From the NCBI RefSeq assembly GCF_000413935.1, contig NZ_KE340380.1, positions 496,001-560,000 of the forward strand: DNA of 64,000 bases, read 5' to 3'. The stretch is from Acinetobacter colistiniresistens (lineage in GTDB: Bacteria > Pseudomonadota > Gammaproteobacteria > Pseudomonadales > Moraxellaceae). The position numbers and the translations under genes are program-made. The notes beneath the pieces are model-generated. The model saw nothing but the letters and a program-made list of their open reading frames with translations, had not been told where the DNA came from and ran no database searches. Shown here piece by piece: positions 34,685-43,857 of the stretch. How positions within the stretch are numbered: position 1 is the stretch's first letter; each line of letters begins with the position of its first letter.

Positions 34685-35587
34685 TTAAGCCACCTGACCT
34701 AACGGGTTAATCTTATCATAGTACATTGCTTCAAACTCAAAAGGCGATACATAACCCAGTGCACTGTGTACACGCTTTTTATTGAACCAATCTACCCAGT
34801 TTAGTGTCGCAAGTTGTACATCTGCTAAACCTTGCCAATCTGCTTTTAAATATTCAATCACCTCTGTTTTGTATAAGCCATTCACCGTTTCAGCCAGAGC
34901 ATTATCGTATGAATCACCCGTTGTACCGACTGATGCTCGTAAATTTGCTGCTTCTAAACGATTGGTATAGCGAATGGAAAGATATTGCACACCTCTGTCG
35001 GAATGATGAATCACATTCTTTGGCATGCCTCGATCATGCAATGCTTGCTCTAATGCATCAAGCACCATATCTGTATTCATCCGTGTAGATACTTTCCATC
35101 CAACAATTGCTCGTGAGAACACATCAATAACAAATGCGGTATATACCCAGCCTGAATGAGTTTGAATATACGTAAAGTCACCCACCCATAGTTGGTTTGG
35201 ATGATCAGCATTAAAATTACGTTTCACTAAATCATCTGCCCGTTTTTGGTCATCTCGGTTACGGGTGGTTTGTTTATTCTTACCACGCCAAACACCTTGT
35301 ATACCTAGCTTTTGCATCAATCGAGCAACTGTACAACGTGCAATAACATAACCCTCACGTTTCAATTTTTGCCAAACTTTACGTACACCATATCGACCTG
35401 AACTTTCTTTCCAAATTCGTTTAATTTGTTCAGCATGATACTCATCATGTAGATCTCGTTTCGCTCGATGTTCTGGATTGTCAGTGAGATCTAAAGTTCG
35501 GTAATAGGTTGAAGGTGCAATCGGTAAAATTCTACAAATCGCTTCAACACCATATCGATCTTTATTGTTATGGATAAAATCCACCAT
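34685..35587 (-). CDS. IS3-family OrfB transposase (copy 3)
   Basis: The 300-residue DDE integrase-core protein is identical in sequence to those of copies 1 and 2. The catalytic residues lie in WVGDFTYI, HHSDRGVQY and NALAETVNG. It starts at an ATG overlapping the orfA stop. Confidence 0.93.
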   Translation of the reverse strand: MVDFIHNNKDRYGVEAICRILPIAPSTYYRTLDLTDNPEHRAKRDLHDEYHAEQIKRIWKESSGRYGVRKVWQKLKREGYVIARCTVARLMQKLGIQGVWRGKNKQTTRNRDDQKRADDLVKRNFNADHPNQLWVGDFTYIQTHSGWVYTAFVIDVFSRAIVGWKVSTRMNTDMVLDALEQALHDRGMPKNVIHHSDRGVQYLSIRYTNRLEAANLRASVGTTGDSYDNALAETVNGLYKTEVIEYLKADWQGLADVQLATLNWVDWFNKKRVHSALGYVSPFEFEAMYYDKINPLGQVA

Positions 35588-35904
35588 TATTTGTGTGGGC
35601 GGTCGAGCTCCGCCTGGGCGAAAAAAGCGGCTGCTTTACGTAGAATTTCATTGGCACGTTTTAATTCTTTAATTTCACGTTCCATTTGCTTCATTTTTTC
35701 TTGGTCAGATATCTGTTGTACTTTGGCAGGATTTAGTTGATCCAGATGCTTTAAATACCAAACACGCAATGTTTCAGGAGTACAACCGATTTTAGGAGCA
35801 ATAGCTGTGATTGCTGCCCAAGTAGAAGGATAATCTTTTTCAGATTCAATTAGTAATTGAACCGCTCTTTCTCTAATTTCGGGGGTATAGTTTGGTTTTG
35901 TCAT
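35587..35904 (-). CDS. IS3-family OrfA (copy 3)
   Basis: The 105-residue helix-turn-helix and coiled-coil protein is identical to the other copies. The frameshift heptamer (T TTT TTC on the minus strand) is at 35620-35626. Confidence 0.9.
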   Translation of the reverse strand: MTKPNYTPEIRERAVQLLIESEKDYPSTWAAITAIAPKIGCTPETLRVWYLKHLDQLNPAKVQQISDQEKMKQMEREIKELKRANEILRKAAAFFAQAELDRPHK

Positions 35905-35954
35905 CGGGATAGTCTCTCAGAATATTGACTCTCCGACAAACCCGGTACGGTTCA

Positions 35955-36616
35955 AGTCGCGGTACGAAATAACCAATGCATAGACTGATTGCACAGAATA
36001 ATGCAGTGGCAAATCCAATTTGACCAATGTATTCGATTAGATTATTTCGTTCTTTGATAATTGCACCAAGAATAATAATCAAAAGGAAAACCACGGCAAA
36101 AATACGAACAGGACGATTCATTTTTTCGGCTGTGCGGGGCGCATAATGGCGAATTAGCATCCCGATACAGACGGGGACAAGGATAATTGCAAAGACCTGC
36201 AATACTTTTGCAAATTGTAGTCCCACTTGTTGACCTTCATGCATAAAGTGAAGAATAGAAAAATTGACAATAATGGGCAAAAAAACGGCAGCGATAAGGG
36301 CGTTAATTGCAGTTAAGGTAATATTCAGTGCGATATCACCTTTATATAAGTAACTGAATAGATTTGCTGTTGATCCACCTGGTGACGCTGCGAGGAGCAT
36401 CAAACCTACTGCAAGAAGTGGCGGTAAGGCCAATATTTTGCAAATTAAAAACGCAATACCAACCAGTAAAATAAGCTGGCAAAACAAGGCGATTAAAACT
36501 GCTTTAGGGTGTTTGCTTACCCTTGCAAAGTCTTTTATCGTGAGCTCTAAACCAAGTCCAGCCATTACGATTGCCAAGGCAATCGGTAAAAAAAGTGTAA
36601 TGAGTCCAGAATCCAT
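35955..36616 (-). pseudogene. Bile acid:sodium symporter-family gene, 5' part
   Basis: This is the first 220 codons of a 290-residue BASS-family transporter, cut by IS copy 3. It has repeated hydrophobic helices from the start (LITLFLPIALAIVMAGLGLE), the family motif LLAASPGGSTANLFSYLYKGD (first sodium site, about residues 78-98), and later VFAIILVPVCIGMLIRHYAP. Joined to the fragment at 34645-34432 it forms a continuous frame with VPRLFGISSYQ at the junction. Members transport bile acids, pantoate, pyruvate or other organic anions with sodium. The adjacent ketopantoate reductase-family gene, convergent with it, makes a pantoate-type substrate worth considering, but that is speculation. Confidence 0.9.
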
Positions 36617-37252
36617 ACGTAGTCCTTCCTTTTAGATCGATATTATTTTTCCAACTTTTTATTGCTGTTTTGTCCGATCAAATCACAACTTAACTGTATT
36701 TAAATTGATATAGTTCACATCTGAGCAGATCGTACAAATGACAGCTTTACTCGTACTTCACTATCTATAGTGTCAATAATGAATTAGCACATTTAGGTTA
36801 TTCATTCTAATGATTTCTTTAGCTTAAATACGTTAGTCGCTTTTTCAAAAAAAAATTGTGTCATAGCGCACAATTTGATTGAATTAAAATGCATAAATAA
36901 ATAGGGGAAAAATCAACTTTTTACAGAAATTACATTTTCATAACGTTTACTTTTTTTGTCATCACTTCATTTTTTTGTTTACAAATGAATTAAATTAACT
37001 AAGATATTGGACTAATTGGTAAAAACAAAAATTAAGATAAATTTAATAATATAGTTAAATTAAACAATGATTTAAATTTATTTTTTTACAAATGAAAACA
37101 CGAATCATTTATACTTATGCTAGAGTTTCACAAATGTTTAATAAAATCTTTATACCATTTGGACAATTGGCAGAAATAGAAAAATGATATGAACAAAAGG
37201 TCAATGACATATTCTTTCATTAAGCATGATAATTTGCGCCGATTATTGCATT
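36617..37252. other. Long AT-rich gene-free stretch upstream of emrA
   Basis: About 640 bases between the broken symporter and the exporter operon contain no reading frame I can support. There is a short palindrome CACTAT-CT-ATAGTG at 36759-36772, possibly part of the symporter promoter region, and several homopolymer A/T tracts near 36850 and 37080. The region may be a regulatory platform bound by nucleoid proteins. Confidence 0.4.
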
Positions 37253-37290
37253 GTAACTATTAACTTATGCATAAATAAGTGAAAAGTTAC
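37253..37290. promoter_or_regulatory. Long imperfect palindrome upstream of emrA
   Basis: GTAACTATTAACTTAT (37253-37268) and ATAAGTGAAAAGTTAC (37275-37290) are complementary at 14 of 16 positions around GCATAA. The site lies 67 bases before the emrA ATG. It is the size of a MarR/TetR-type operator, or could form a 5' hairpin. No regulator gene is adjacent. Confidence 0.5.
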
Positions 37291-37356
37291 GTGAAAATAT
37301 TAATGTTTTGATGTGGCTCAAAATAAAAACTGTATATTACAAATAGCGGAATAAAT

Positions 37357-38418
37357 ATGGATAACGTAGCTCAGCTTGAAACTGATACTAATTTCCAAAG
37401 TCGAAAAAAAATAACCTGGGCTGTGTTCAGTGTGCTCATTTTATTTCTGATTTTAGGCATCGCGTATTATTTTTTAGTCTATCGATTCTATCAATCTACC
37501 GATAATGCCTATGTGCAAGCAGATGTCACTTGGGTGATGCCAAAGATCTCTGGCGAAGTGATGGAGTTAATGATTAATGACAATCAATTTGTGAAAAAAG
37601 GGGAACCCTTAGCCCTATTGGATCATCGTGATTATCAGGCGCGTTATGATCAAGCAAAATCTGTCGTGACACTAAAACAAGCTGCGCTTGATGTGCAGCA
37701 ACAAAATGAAAAGTCCGCAAAGTCATCAATTAGTGAAGCGAATAGTGGTGTTGTTGCAGCCCAAGCAGATCTATCTCGTTTGAAAAAAGATTTTACTCGT
37801 TATCAAGATTTATTAAAGGACGGGGTGATTACTCGACAAAATTTTGAAGGTGTACAATCCCAATATTTAACTGCTCAAGCACAGCTCAGTAAGGCGCAAG
37901 CTACGGTTAATGCAGCAGAAGCACAGTTAGGCAGCTTACAGGCCAGCCGCGCACAGTTACTTGCAGATATTCAAAATGCCAATGCGACACTCGATCTTTA
38001 TCAAATTGATCTTTCATCTTCGAAAGTAGTCAGTCCTGTAACGGGAAAAGTGGGAAGTCTTTCAATCCAAAAAGGTTCTCGTGTTTCTCCACAAACGCGT
38101 TTAATGGCCATTATTCCTGAGAAAAGTTTGTATGTACAAGCAAACTTTAAAGAAACCCAGATCGAAAAAATGCATATTGGTCAGGAAGTTAAATTAAAAA
38201 TAGATGCTTATCCAAGTTTGACTTATACAGGCAAAATTGAAAGTTTTTCTCCTGCATCAGGAGCAACTTTTTCTCTAATGCCACCAGACAATGCGACTGG
38301 AAACTTTAATAAAGTCGTACAACGTATCCCTGTACGTATTGCAATTGATGCCAGTCCACACATTGAACTTATAAAACCTGGAATGTCAGTCAGTGCAACT
38401 GTTGATCTAAGAACTTAA
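37357..38418 (+). CDS. emrA: EmrA/HlyD-type periplasmic adaptor
   Basis: This 353-residue membrane-fusion protein has one N-terminal membrane helix (ITWAVFSVLILFLILGIAYYFLVYRF), the biotinyl-lipoyl-like strand pair (STDNAYVQADVTWVMPKISG, then VLDHRD-type LALLDHRDYQARYDQAKS), a long alpha-hairpin (about residues 100-210, heptad-rich with many Ala and Gln) and the second lipoyl half VVSPVTGKVGSLSIQKGSRVSP. It links the inner-membrane EmrB to a TolC-type channel; both are encoded downstream. The order emrA-emrB-...-tolC in one direction suggests a complete tripartite exporter. The symbol is assigned by family. Confidence 0.9.
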   Translation: MDNVAQLETDTNFQSRKKITWAVFSVLILFLILGIAYYFLVYRFYQSTDNAYVQADVTWVMPKISGEVMELMINDNQFVKKGEPLALLDHRDYQARYDQAKSVVTLKQAALDVQQQNEKSAKSSISEANSGVVAAQADLSRLKKDFTRYQDLLKDGVITRQNFEGVQSQYLTAQAQLSKAQATVNAAEAQLGSLQASRAQLLADIQNANATLDLYQIDLSSSKVVSPVTGKVGSLSIQKGSRVSPQTRLMAIIPEKSLYVQANFKETQIEKMHIGQEVKLKIDAYPSLTYTGKIESFSPASGATFSLMPPDNATGNFNKVVQRIPVRIAIDASPHIELIKPGMSVSATVDLRT

Positions 38419-38442
38419 TCACCACGTTTTAGGTATAAGAAA

Positions 38443-39990
38443 ATGAATAAACCTAGCGAAAATGAGTGGAAGTTTGCGCCAAAAACAGCATGGCTCATTT
38501 TTGCGGCCATGATTTTTGGTAATTTCATGGCGATTCTTGATATTCAAATTGTGGCCAGTTCTTTGAATGAAGTTCAAGCCGGTATGAGTGCCAGTCGTTA
38601 TGAAGTGACATGGGTACAAACGGTTTATTTGATTGCTGAAATTATTGCCATTCCAATGTCAAGTATCGTATCGCGGGTACTCTCGACACGCATCTATTAC
38701 ACCATTTGCGCAATTGGATTCACAATCAGTTCTTTGCTCTGTGCCTTGGCGTGGAATCTGGAAAGCCTGCTGGTATTCCGGGCCTTTCAAGGATTCATGG
38801 GGGGCGGCATGATTCCAACTTCGATGACGGCATTGTATTTATTGTTTCCCGAGGCAAAACGTGCTTTACCTTTAGTCATGTTTGGCATGATCAGTACTCT
38901 GGGTCCTGCAATTGGCCCAACCATTGGTGGGTGGCTGACCAACAATTTTTCATGGCACTGGATGTTCCTGATCAACATTATTCCGGGCATTATCATTGCA
39001 ACAGTGATCTTTTCAGGTCCAAACATTGATCGTGCGAACTATTCACTCATCAAGAGTATGGATTGGTTCAGCCTGATTGGTATGGCAATGTTTTTAGGCG
39101 GTCTGGAATATTTTCTGGACGAAGGCGCACGGCATGACTGGCTTGCAGATACAGGAGTTCGTGTCGCATTTATCATTTGCCTGATTGGCGGCATGATTTT
39201 CTTTTCACGCAGTTTTACTCAACCCAAACCTTTATTGGATCTGAGTGTATTTAAGAACAAAAACTTTACACTGAGCTGCATCATTACTTTTGTGATCGGA
39301 ATGGCTTTATATGGTTTGGGCTATATGATTCCCGTATTTCTTGGTCAGGTCCGAGAAATGAACAGTAGCCAGATCGGTCATATCATGATGGTCACGGGCA
39401 TTGTGATGTTCTGCTTTGCACCATTCCTCGCGTGGCTCATTCCGAATTTTGATACCCGAAAAACCGTCTTTGTTGGCATGGTCTTAGCTGGGTTTGGTGT
39501 TTGGCTCAATTCACATCTCAGTATTCACAGTGATTATGACTTCATGTTCTGGCCGCAGATCTATCGAGGTATTGGCCTCATGATTTGTCTGATTGTGGTT
39601 TCGCATTTGGCCATGAGCACATTGCCACTCACTAAGGTTGCAGACGCGAGTGGTATTTACAACCTGATGCGTAACATTGGTGGGGCGGTTGGTTTAGCAC
39701 TCATTAACTCATCTTTAGATTGGCTAACGGCGATACATGTTACGCAGTTAAATCAGTACATGAATCCACAGAACTGGATTTTCATTGAAAGATTAGACCA
39801 GCTTACCGCGCAATATCAAGAAGTAGGCAGCAATGCCCAGCAAATCGCGCTCAGCGTAATTTATCGTGATATCCACTACCAGGCGCTTACATCCAGTTTC
39901 AATGATTTATTACGGATGCTGGCCATCATCATGTTTGTGGCAGCATTTTTAACCATATTTATGGATAGGGGGAAAAAGATGGACATGTAA
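38443..39990 (+). CDS. emrB: EmrB-type DHA2 major facilitator exporter
   Basis: This 515-residue protein has 14 predicted membrane helices. The N-terminal half has the DHA2 features NFMAILDIQIVASSLNEVQ (motif D1-like), WVQTVYLIAEIIAIPMSS, and FRAFQGFMGGGMIPTSMTAL, followed by LGPAIGPTIGGWLT (motif C of antiporters). It would drive drug or metabolite export by proton antiport with EmrA and a TolC protein. The ATG lies 24 bases after the emrA stop. In this cluster the likely cargo is the product of the GH3/GNAT enzymes downstream, but broader drug export cannot be excluded. Confidence 0.92.
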   Translation: MNKPSENEWKFAPKTAWLIFAAMIFGNFMAILDIQIVASSLNEVQAGMSASRYEVTWVQTVYLIAEIIAIPMSSIVSRVLSTRIYYTICAIGFTISSLLCALAWNLESLLVFRAFQGFMGGGMIPTSMTALYLLFPEAKRALPLVMFGMISTLGPAIGPTIGGWLTNNFSWHWMFLINIIPGIIIATVIFSGPNIDRANYSLIKSMDWFSLIGMAMFLGGLEYFLDEGARHDWLADTGVRVAFIICLIGGMIFFSRSFTQPKPLLDLSVFKNKNFTLSCIITFVIGMALYGLGYMIPVFLGQVREMNSSQIGHIMMVTGIVMFCFAPFLAWLIPNFDTRKTVFVGMVLAGFGVWLNSHLSIHSDYDFMFWPQIYRGIGLMICLIVVSHLAMSTLPLTKVADASGIYNLMRNIGGAVGLALINSSLDWLTAIHVTQLNQYMNPQNWIFIERLDQLTAQYQEVGSNAQQIALSVIYRDIHYQALTSSFNDLLRMLAIIMFVAAFLTIFMDRGKKMDM

Positions 39991-40142
39991 ATATTCAAAG
40001 CTAGAGGGTTGTTTTCATATAACGAAAAATAATAGGGCGTATACAACGTACCCCTTGATAACAAAAAACAGTGATACGGGTTTTTTAATATTTCTTTATG
40101 AGATAGGGGAACTTAAGTATCCAAATTTAGAGGTGGAAGCTG

Positions 40143-40964
40143 ATGATTAATACAACATATAAACTGATTTCAAGATTCAATAGTAAAGAATCTACCTACG
40201 GGCAATATGTCGAGAAAGAACAAATCGATATTGAGCGCCTGAAAGTGATGTACTCAATTTATGAGCAATATTATGAGAATACGAGGTTTTCGATTTTTGT
40301 TGAAGATTTCAAAAAGAAAAGTGGTGCAATACTAATTTTCGATTCGGAAACGGACGAGATTGTTGGTTTCTCTACTGTGGTCGTACAGCATTTCTATTTA
40401 AATGGTAAAGACTACACCGTTTTATTTAGTGGTGATACTGTGATTCTCAGAAAGTTCTGGGGCACACGTACCCTACAGAGTACGATGCTTAAATTAATGA
40501 TTAAATTAAGAGTCAAGTATCCCTTTAATGAACTGTATTGGTTATTGATTTCTAAAGGTTATAAAACTTATCTGCTGCTTGCCAATAATTATTATGTTTA
40601 TTATCCAAATATCAATGATGATAACCAGCATTTATCGACAGTCATTGAGCATTATTGCGAGAACTTCTTTGGTGAGTATTATGACAAAGAAGCGGGATTA
40701 TTAAATTTTGGTAGTGATTATCAACCACTTAAAGGGGAAGTGGCGCCAATTACTGCAGAAATGAGAGAGAAAAATCCGAATATTCATTTCTTTGAACAAA
40801 AAAATCCAACTTGGAGTGCAGGTACAGAGCTTCCTTGTATTGGTCGTTTGGGCTGGAAGGACATTGCACGTTTTCCGGTTAAATTAATGACTAAACCTGC
40901 CAGTAAAGGGCGATGCGATGCTTTATTAAAAAATTCAGCAACACGTCGGGAGGTTTTGCAATGA
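40143..40964 (+). CDS. GNAT-fold-like hypothetical protein in the GH3 cluster
   Basis: This 273-residue protein is of a family I cannot name. The central part (GAILIFDSETDEIVGFSTVVV, SGDTVILRKFWGTRTLQSTM, NELYWLLISKGYKTYLLLAN) has the strand-helix-strand order and the R/G-rich loop position of a GNAT acyltransferase, but the acetyl-CoA P-loop is not clear. The C-terminal 60 residues are charged and Pro-rich (WSAGTELPCIGRLGWKDIAR). GAGGTGG precedes the ATG. Its stop overlaps the GH3 start (ATGA), so the two are translationally coupled and probably work together. It may be an acyltransferase partner or a binding protein. Confidence 0.7.
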   Translation: MINTTYKLISRFNSKESTYGQYVEKEQIDIERLKVMYSIYEQYYENTRFSIFVEDFKKKSGAILIFDSETDEIVGFSTVVVQHFYLNGKDYTVLFSGDTVILRKFWGTRTLQSTMLKLMIKLRVKYPFNELYWLLISKGYKTYLLLANNYYVYYPNINDDNQHLSTVIEHYCENFFGEYYDKEAGLLNFGSDYQPLKGEVAPITAEMREKNPNIHFFEQKNPTWSAGTELPCIGRLGWKDIARFPVKLMTKPASKGRCDALLKNSATRREVLQ

Positions 40965-42547
40965 AGCAGACAGAATGGCTGACGTCAGGTTCTCACATCA
41001 TTTTAAAGCAATGGTGTGATGCATCCGATCGAAACTTTAAGCAAAAGTTCAACGCATTGGAGACAACGCAACGTCAAATTTTACATTCGATATTGCAGAC
41101 TTCAAGTTTAGCCAGAAATAAGCAAGTGCAAAATTATGAACAATTTGCAAACAGCTTTCCTGCTTCGCGCTATAGCGCGTGGCGGGAGGATATTCAACAA
41201 TATCGAGAACAAAAACGATCTCTTTCTAGCAGCAAGTTAGTTCGCTTTCAACCCACCAGTGGCTCGAGTGAACAGATTAAATTTATTCCGTACACCAAAT
41301 TGTTTTTAGATGAGTTGGATCATGCGATTGCACCGTGGATGGCGAGTATGTACCGCAAATGTCCTCAACTCCGTTCGGGTACGCACTATTGGTCAGTGTC
41401 ATGGTTGCCCGAAAGCCAACGAGAAGTACTTAAAGACAAAAATCTTAATGATGACAGTGCATTATTGGGTTTTGGCAAGCGAATTCTATCGAAATTTACA
41501 CAGGCTGTTCCAAGTAATGTAGCTTTTGCTGCCAATGCTGACGATGCGTTATTTGCGACGATTTGTTATCTGGTTGCCAACCGCAATCTCGCCATGATTT
41601 CGGTTTGGAGTCCGACTTTTGCATTGCAACTTCTAGATCGTTTAGAGCTGATGCAGCAAGAAGTGGTCGAAGTTCTGGAAACGGGTCAATGGGGAAGTCG
41701 TCAAAACTCATTAAAAGAAGTTAATGCGCCTTTAAGTTCCGAAGGTGCCAAGAGTTTAATGGACAGCTCCAATGGCGAGAAAATTGATTTTAATCAGCTA
41801 TGGCCTAAATTGAGTCTGGTGTCGAGTTGGGATACTGCGGGTTCTAAGGCCTGGGCAGAAAAGCTAAAGCAACGTCTTCCTTCCGTGCAGTTTGAGGGGA
41901 AAGGTCTATGGGCCACGGAAGGCGTGGTGACCATTCCTTATAACAACCAATATCCGCTGGCCTATCAAAGTCATTTCTATGAATTTGAGTACTTAGAAGG
42001 TGAGAAAAAGGGACAGATTATTCCATCTTGGCAACTCAAAGTCGGAGATGTGGTCAGCCCGCTGATTACATCAGGCAATGGTTTACTGCGTTATTGCCTA
42101 GACGATTGTTTACTTGTCACCGGCTTTTTAGAACAAGTCCCATGTTTCGAGTTTCAGGGTCGCCGTTTCGGCGTCGACTTGGTTGGTGAGAAGCTGGCAC
42201 CTGAAACGGCACAACAACTGCTTTCACAGCTGAATGAAACGGATTCCAAAGCAATTTCGCTATTGGCAATTGATACTGAGCAGCAAGTCAAACCATTCTA
42301 TTGTGTTCTGTTTGAGGGCGAGATTCATCAGAGTATTAATGATGAATATATTGATCGTATCTTACGTCAAAACTTCCATTACGAACTGGCTCGAAACTTA
42401 GGGCAATTGGATCAACCACAGATTCGTCAAGCGCAGAATGGTTGGAATGCGTATAAAAAACTGGTGATGTTTGATGGCATTATCGAAGGTAATATTAAAC
42501 CTGAACCGTTGAAGAAGGTGAGCTTAACGAGTTTGGAACAACTATGA
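40961..42547 (+). CDS. GH3-fold acyl-adenylate/amide synthetase
   Basis: This 528-residue protein of the GH3 (auxin-responsive promoter) family has the ATP-binding motif FQPTSGSSEQIKFIPYTKLF at about residues 92-112, the middle motif LWATEGVVTIPYNNQYPLAY, the signature GNGLLRYCLDDCLLVTGFLEQ (the plant GLYRYRLGDVV motif with Asp kept) and FEFQGRRFGVDLVGEKL. GH3 enzymes adenylate a carboxylic acid and join it to an amino acid or amine. The ATG at 40961 has GGGAGG eight bases upstream and overlaps the previous stop. The substrate of bacterial GH3 proteins is mostly unknown. Its place between an exporter and acyltransferase genes suggests synthesis of an exported amide. Confidence 0.85.
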   Translation: MKQTEWLTSGSHIILKQWCDASDRNFKQKFNALETTQRQILHSILQTSSLARNKQVQNYEQFANSFPASRYSAWREDIQQYREQKRSLSSSKLVRFQPTSGSSEQIKFIPYTKLFLDELDHAIAPWMASMYRKCPQLRSGTHYWSVSWLPESQREVLKDKNLNDDSALLGFGKRILSKFTQAVPSNVAFAANADDALFATICYLVANRNLAMISVWSPTFALQLLDRLELMQQEVVEVLETGQWGSRQNSLKEVNAPLSSEGAKSLMDSSNGEKIDFNQLWPKLSLVSSWDTAGSKAWAEKLKQRLPSVQFEGKGLWATEGVVTIPYNNQYPLAYQSHFYEFEYLEGEKKGQIIPSWQLKVGDVVSPLITSGNGLLRYCLDDCLLVTGFLEQVPCFEFQGRRFGVDLVGEKLAPETAQQLLSQLNETDSKAISLLAIDTEQQVKPFYCVLFEGEIHQSINDEYIDRILRQNFHYELARNLGQLDQPQIRQAQNGWNAYKKLVMFDGIIEGNIKPEPLKKVSLTSLEQL

Positions 42548-43857
42548 GTAGAGGAATGAATCAGTTTAAAAAGTCATTCATATATTTATCTATTTTTTGG
42601 ATTTCAAGCTCGGTTGATGCCATGACTTTAGATGATGCGCTGTCTGCAAGTTTAAGACATGAAAGTCAGTTAGAAGTGAGCCGATTAAGCGTCAATCAAT
42701 CGGCAGCTATGCTTGAACAAGCCAAACAACGCGATGGACTCAAAGTGAATTTGGTGGGTCAGCTCGACTATGAAAGAGTCGAAACGCCCACCAATGTCAT
42801 GTTTCCCACTGAAGGAAACCGAAAGGGTCGCAGTTTGCAATTACAAATGGATTACCCCGTCTATACATCTGGGCGACATCGTTTGGGAATTGATATGGCT
42901 AAAAATCAGCTGTCTGCACACACGGAAGGATTATCGGATCGACGCTCGGAAACGATTTTGAATACCGTCATGGTCTATACAGACGTGCTAAAGAAGAAAG
43001 CAATTCTGGAGCTGAGAAAGAAAACCATGTCCAATTTGCAACGTTCTTTGTATGAGTCACAACGGCGTTTTGATGTCGGGATGATTACCAAGGCTGATTT
43101 GGCACAAGTCTTGGCGCAAGTGGCACAAGGTCAGGCAGATATTACTCAAGCACAATCAAATTTGACTGTAAGTGAAGCGCAGTTTTATCAAATTACGGGA
43201 GTTACACCAGAAAATCTGGTTGCCATTAAGCATTTACCCCAGATTTCAAACCACTTAGATGAAATCTTGGCGAATACAAAAAATCATCCTGCTTTACTCC
43301 GTGCCAAATATGAAAAGCAGGCAGCCGAAAAACAATATGCCTTGACTAAACGAGAACTCTGGCCAACGGTGATGTTGACCAGTCGTTTAGGAAGGCAACA
43401 TGAAGCAAGTTATATTGGCTCGGAAAGCAATAACTATATGGTCGGTGTCCAACTGAACGTGCCGCTATATGATGATGGGTTAAATCGAGCCAATACCAGA
43501 AAAGCACAAACCGATGTAGATTTGGCCAACCAAAAAATTCGGGGCTTAGAGTTAGATTTAAATCAGCGTGCTCGAACCACCTATGCGCAGCTTCAAACGA
43601 TTCGACAAAATAAAGATGCACTTCAAAATGCCATTGATGCCGCCTCGATTGCATTTGTTTATACCCGCAAAGAGTTTGAGTTAGGAACAAAAACAACTTT
43701 TGATTTGCTGAATACCGAGCAAAAATTATTAGATGTACAAACTCAAAAGACAGTCAATGAACAAGATGAAGTTGTATTCGTCTTTCAATTATTAGACCAA
43801 ATGGGCCATTTAAATGATTTGGTTCCAACACAAACTACACAGCAGGTGAATAATTAA
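42544..43857 (+). CDS. TolC-family outer-membrane efflux channel
   Basis: This 437-residue TolC/OMF protein has a signal peptide ending near ISSSVDA and two repeated halves with long helices. The first contains MTLDDALSASLRHESQLEVS, QRFDVGMITKADLAQVLAQVAQ and SNLTVSEAQFYQITG. The second contains TRKEFELGTKTTFDLLNTEQKLLDVQ, the classical FxxGxxTxxDVLxAQ motif. It starts in an ATGA overlap with the GH3 gene. With EmrA and EmrB upstream it completes an envelope-spanning exporter. The coupling to the biosynthetic-looking genes argues for a dedicated channel rather than the general TolC. Confidence 0.9.
   Translation: MSRGMNQFKKSFIYLSIFWISSSVDAMTLDDALSASLRHESQLEVSRLSVNQSAAMLEQAKQRDGLKVNLVGQLDYERVETPTNVMFPTEGNRKGRSLQLQMDYPVYTSGRHRLGIDMAKNQLSAHTEGLSDRRSETILNTVMVYTDVLKKKAILELRKKTMSNLQRSLYESQRRFDVGMITKADLAQVLAQVAQGQADITQAQSNLTVSEAQFYQITGVTPENLVAIKHLPQISNHLDEILANTKNHPALLRAKYEKQAAEKQYALTKRELWPTVMLTSRLGRQHEASYIGSESNNYMVGVQLNVPLYDDGLNRANTRKAQTDVDLANQKIRGLELDLNQRARTTYAQLQTIRQNKDALQNAIDAASIAFVYTRKEFELGTKTTFDLLNTEQKLLDVQTQKTVNEQDEVVFVFQLLDQMGHLNDLVPTQTTQQVNN

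Larger units (their letters stand above)
34646..35954 (-). mobile_element. IS3-family insertion sequence, copy 3 (1309 bp), inside a BASS symporter gene
   Basis: The element is in minus orientation with the same terminal repeats, length and encoded proteins as the other copies. On the plus strand the flanks are AGC on the left and AGT on the right. The 3-bp target duplication is therefore imperfect by one base (ACT against GCT on the gene strand). Removing 1309+3 bases restores a 290-residue symporter frame. It is inserted in the same direction as the host gene, as in copies 1 and 2. Confidence 0.94.
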
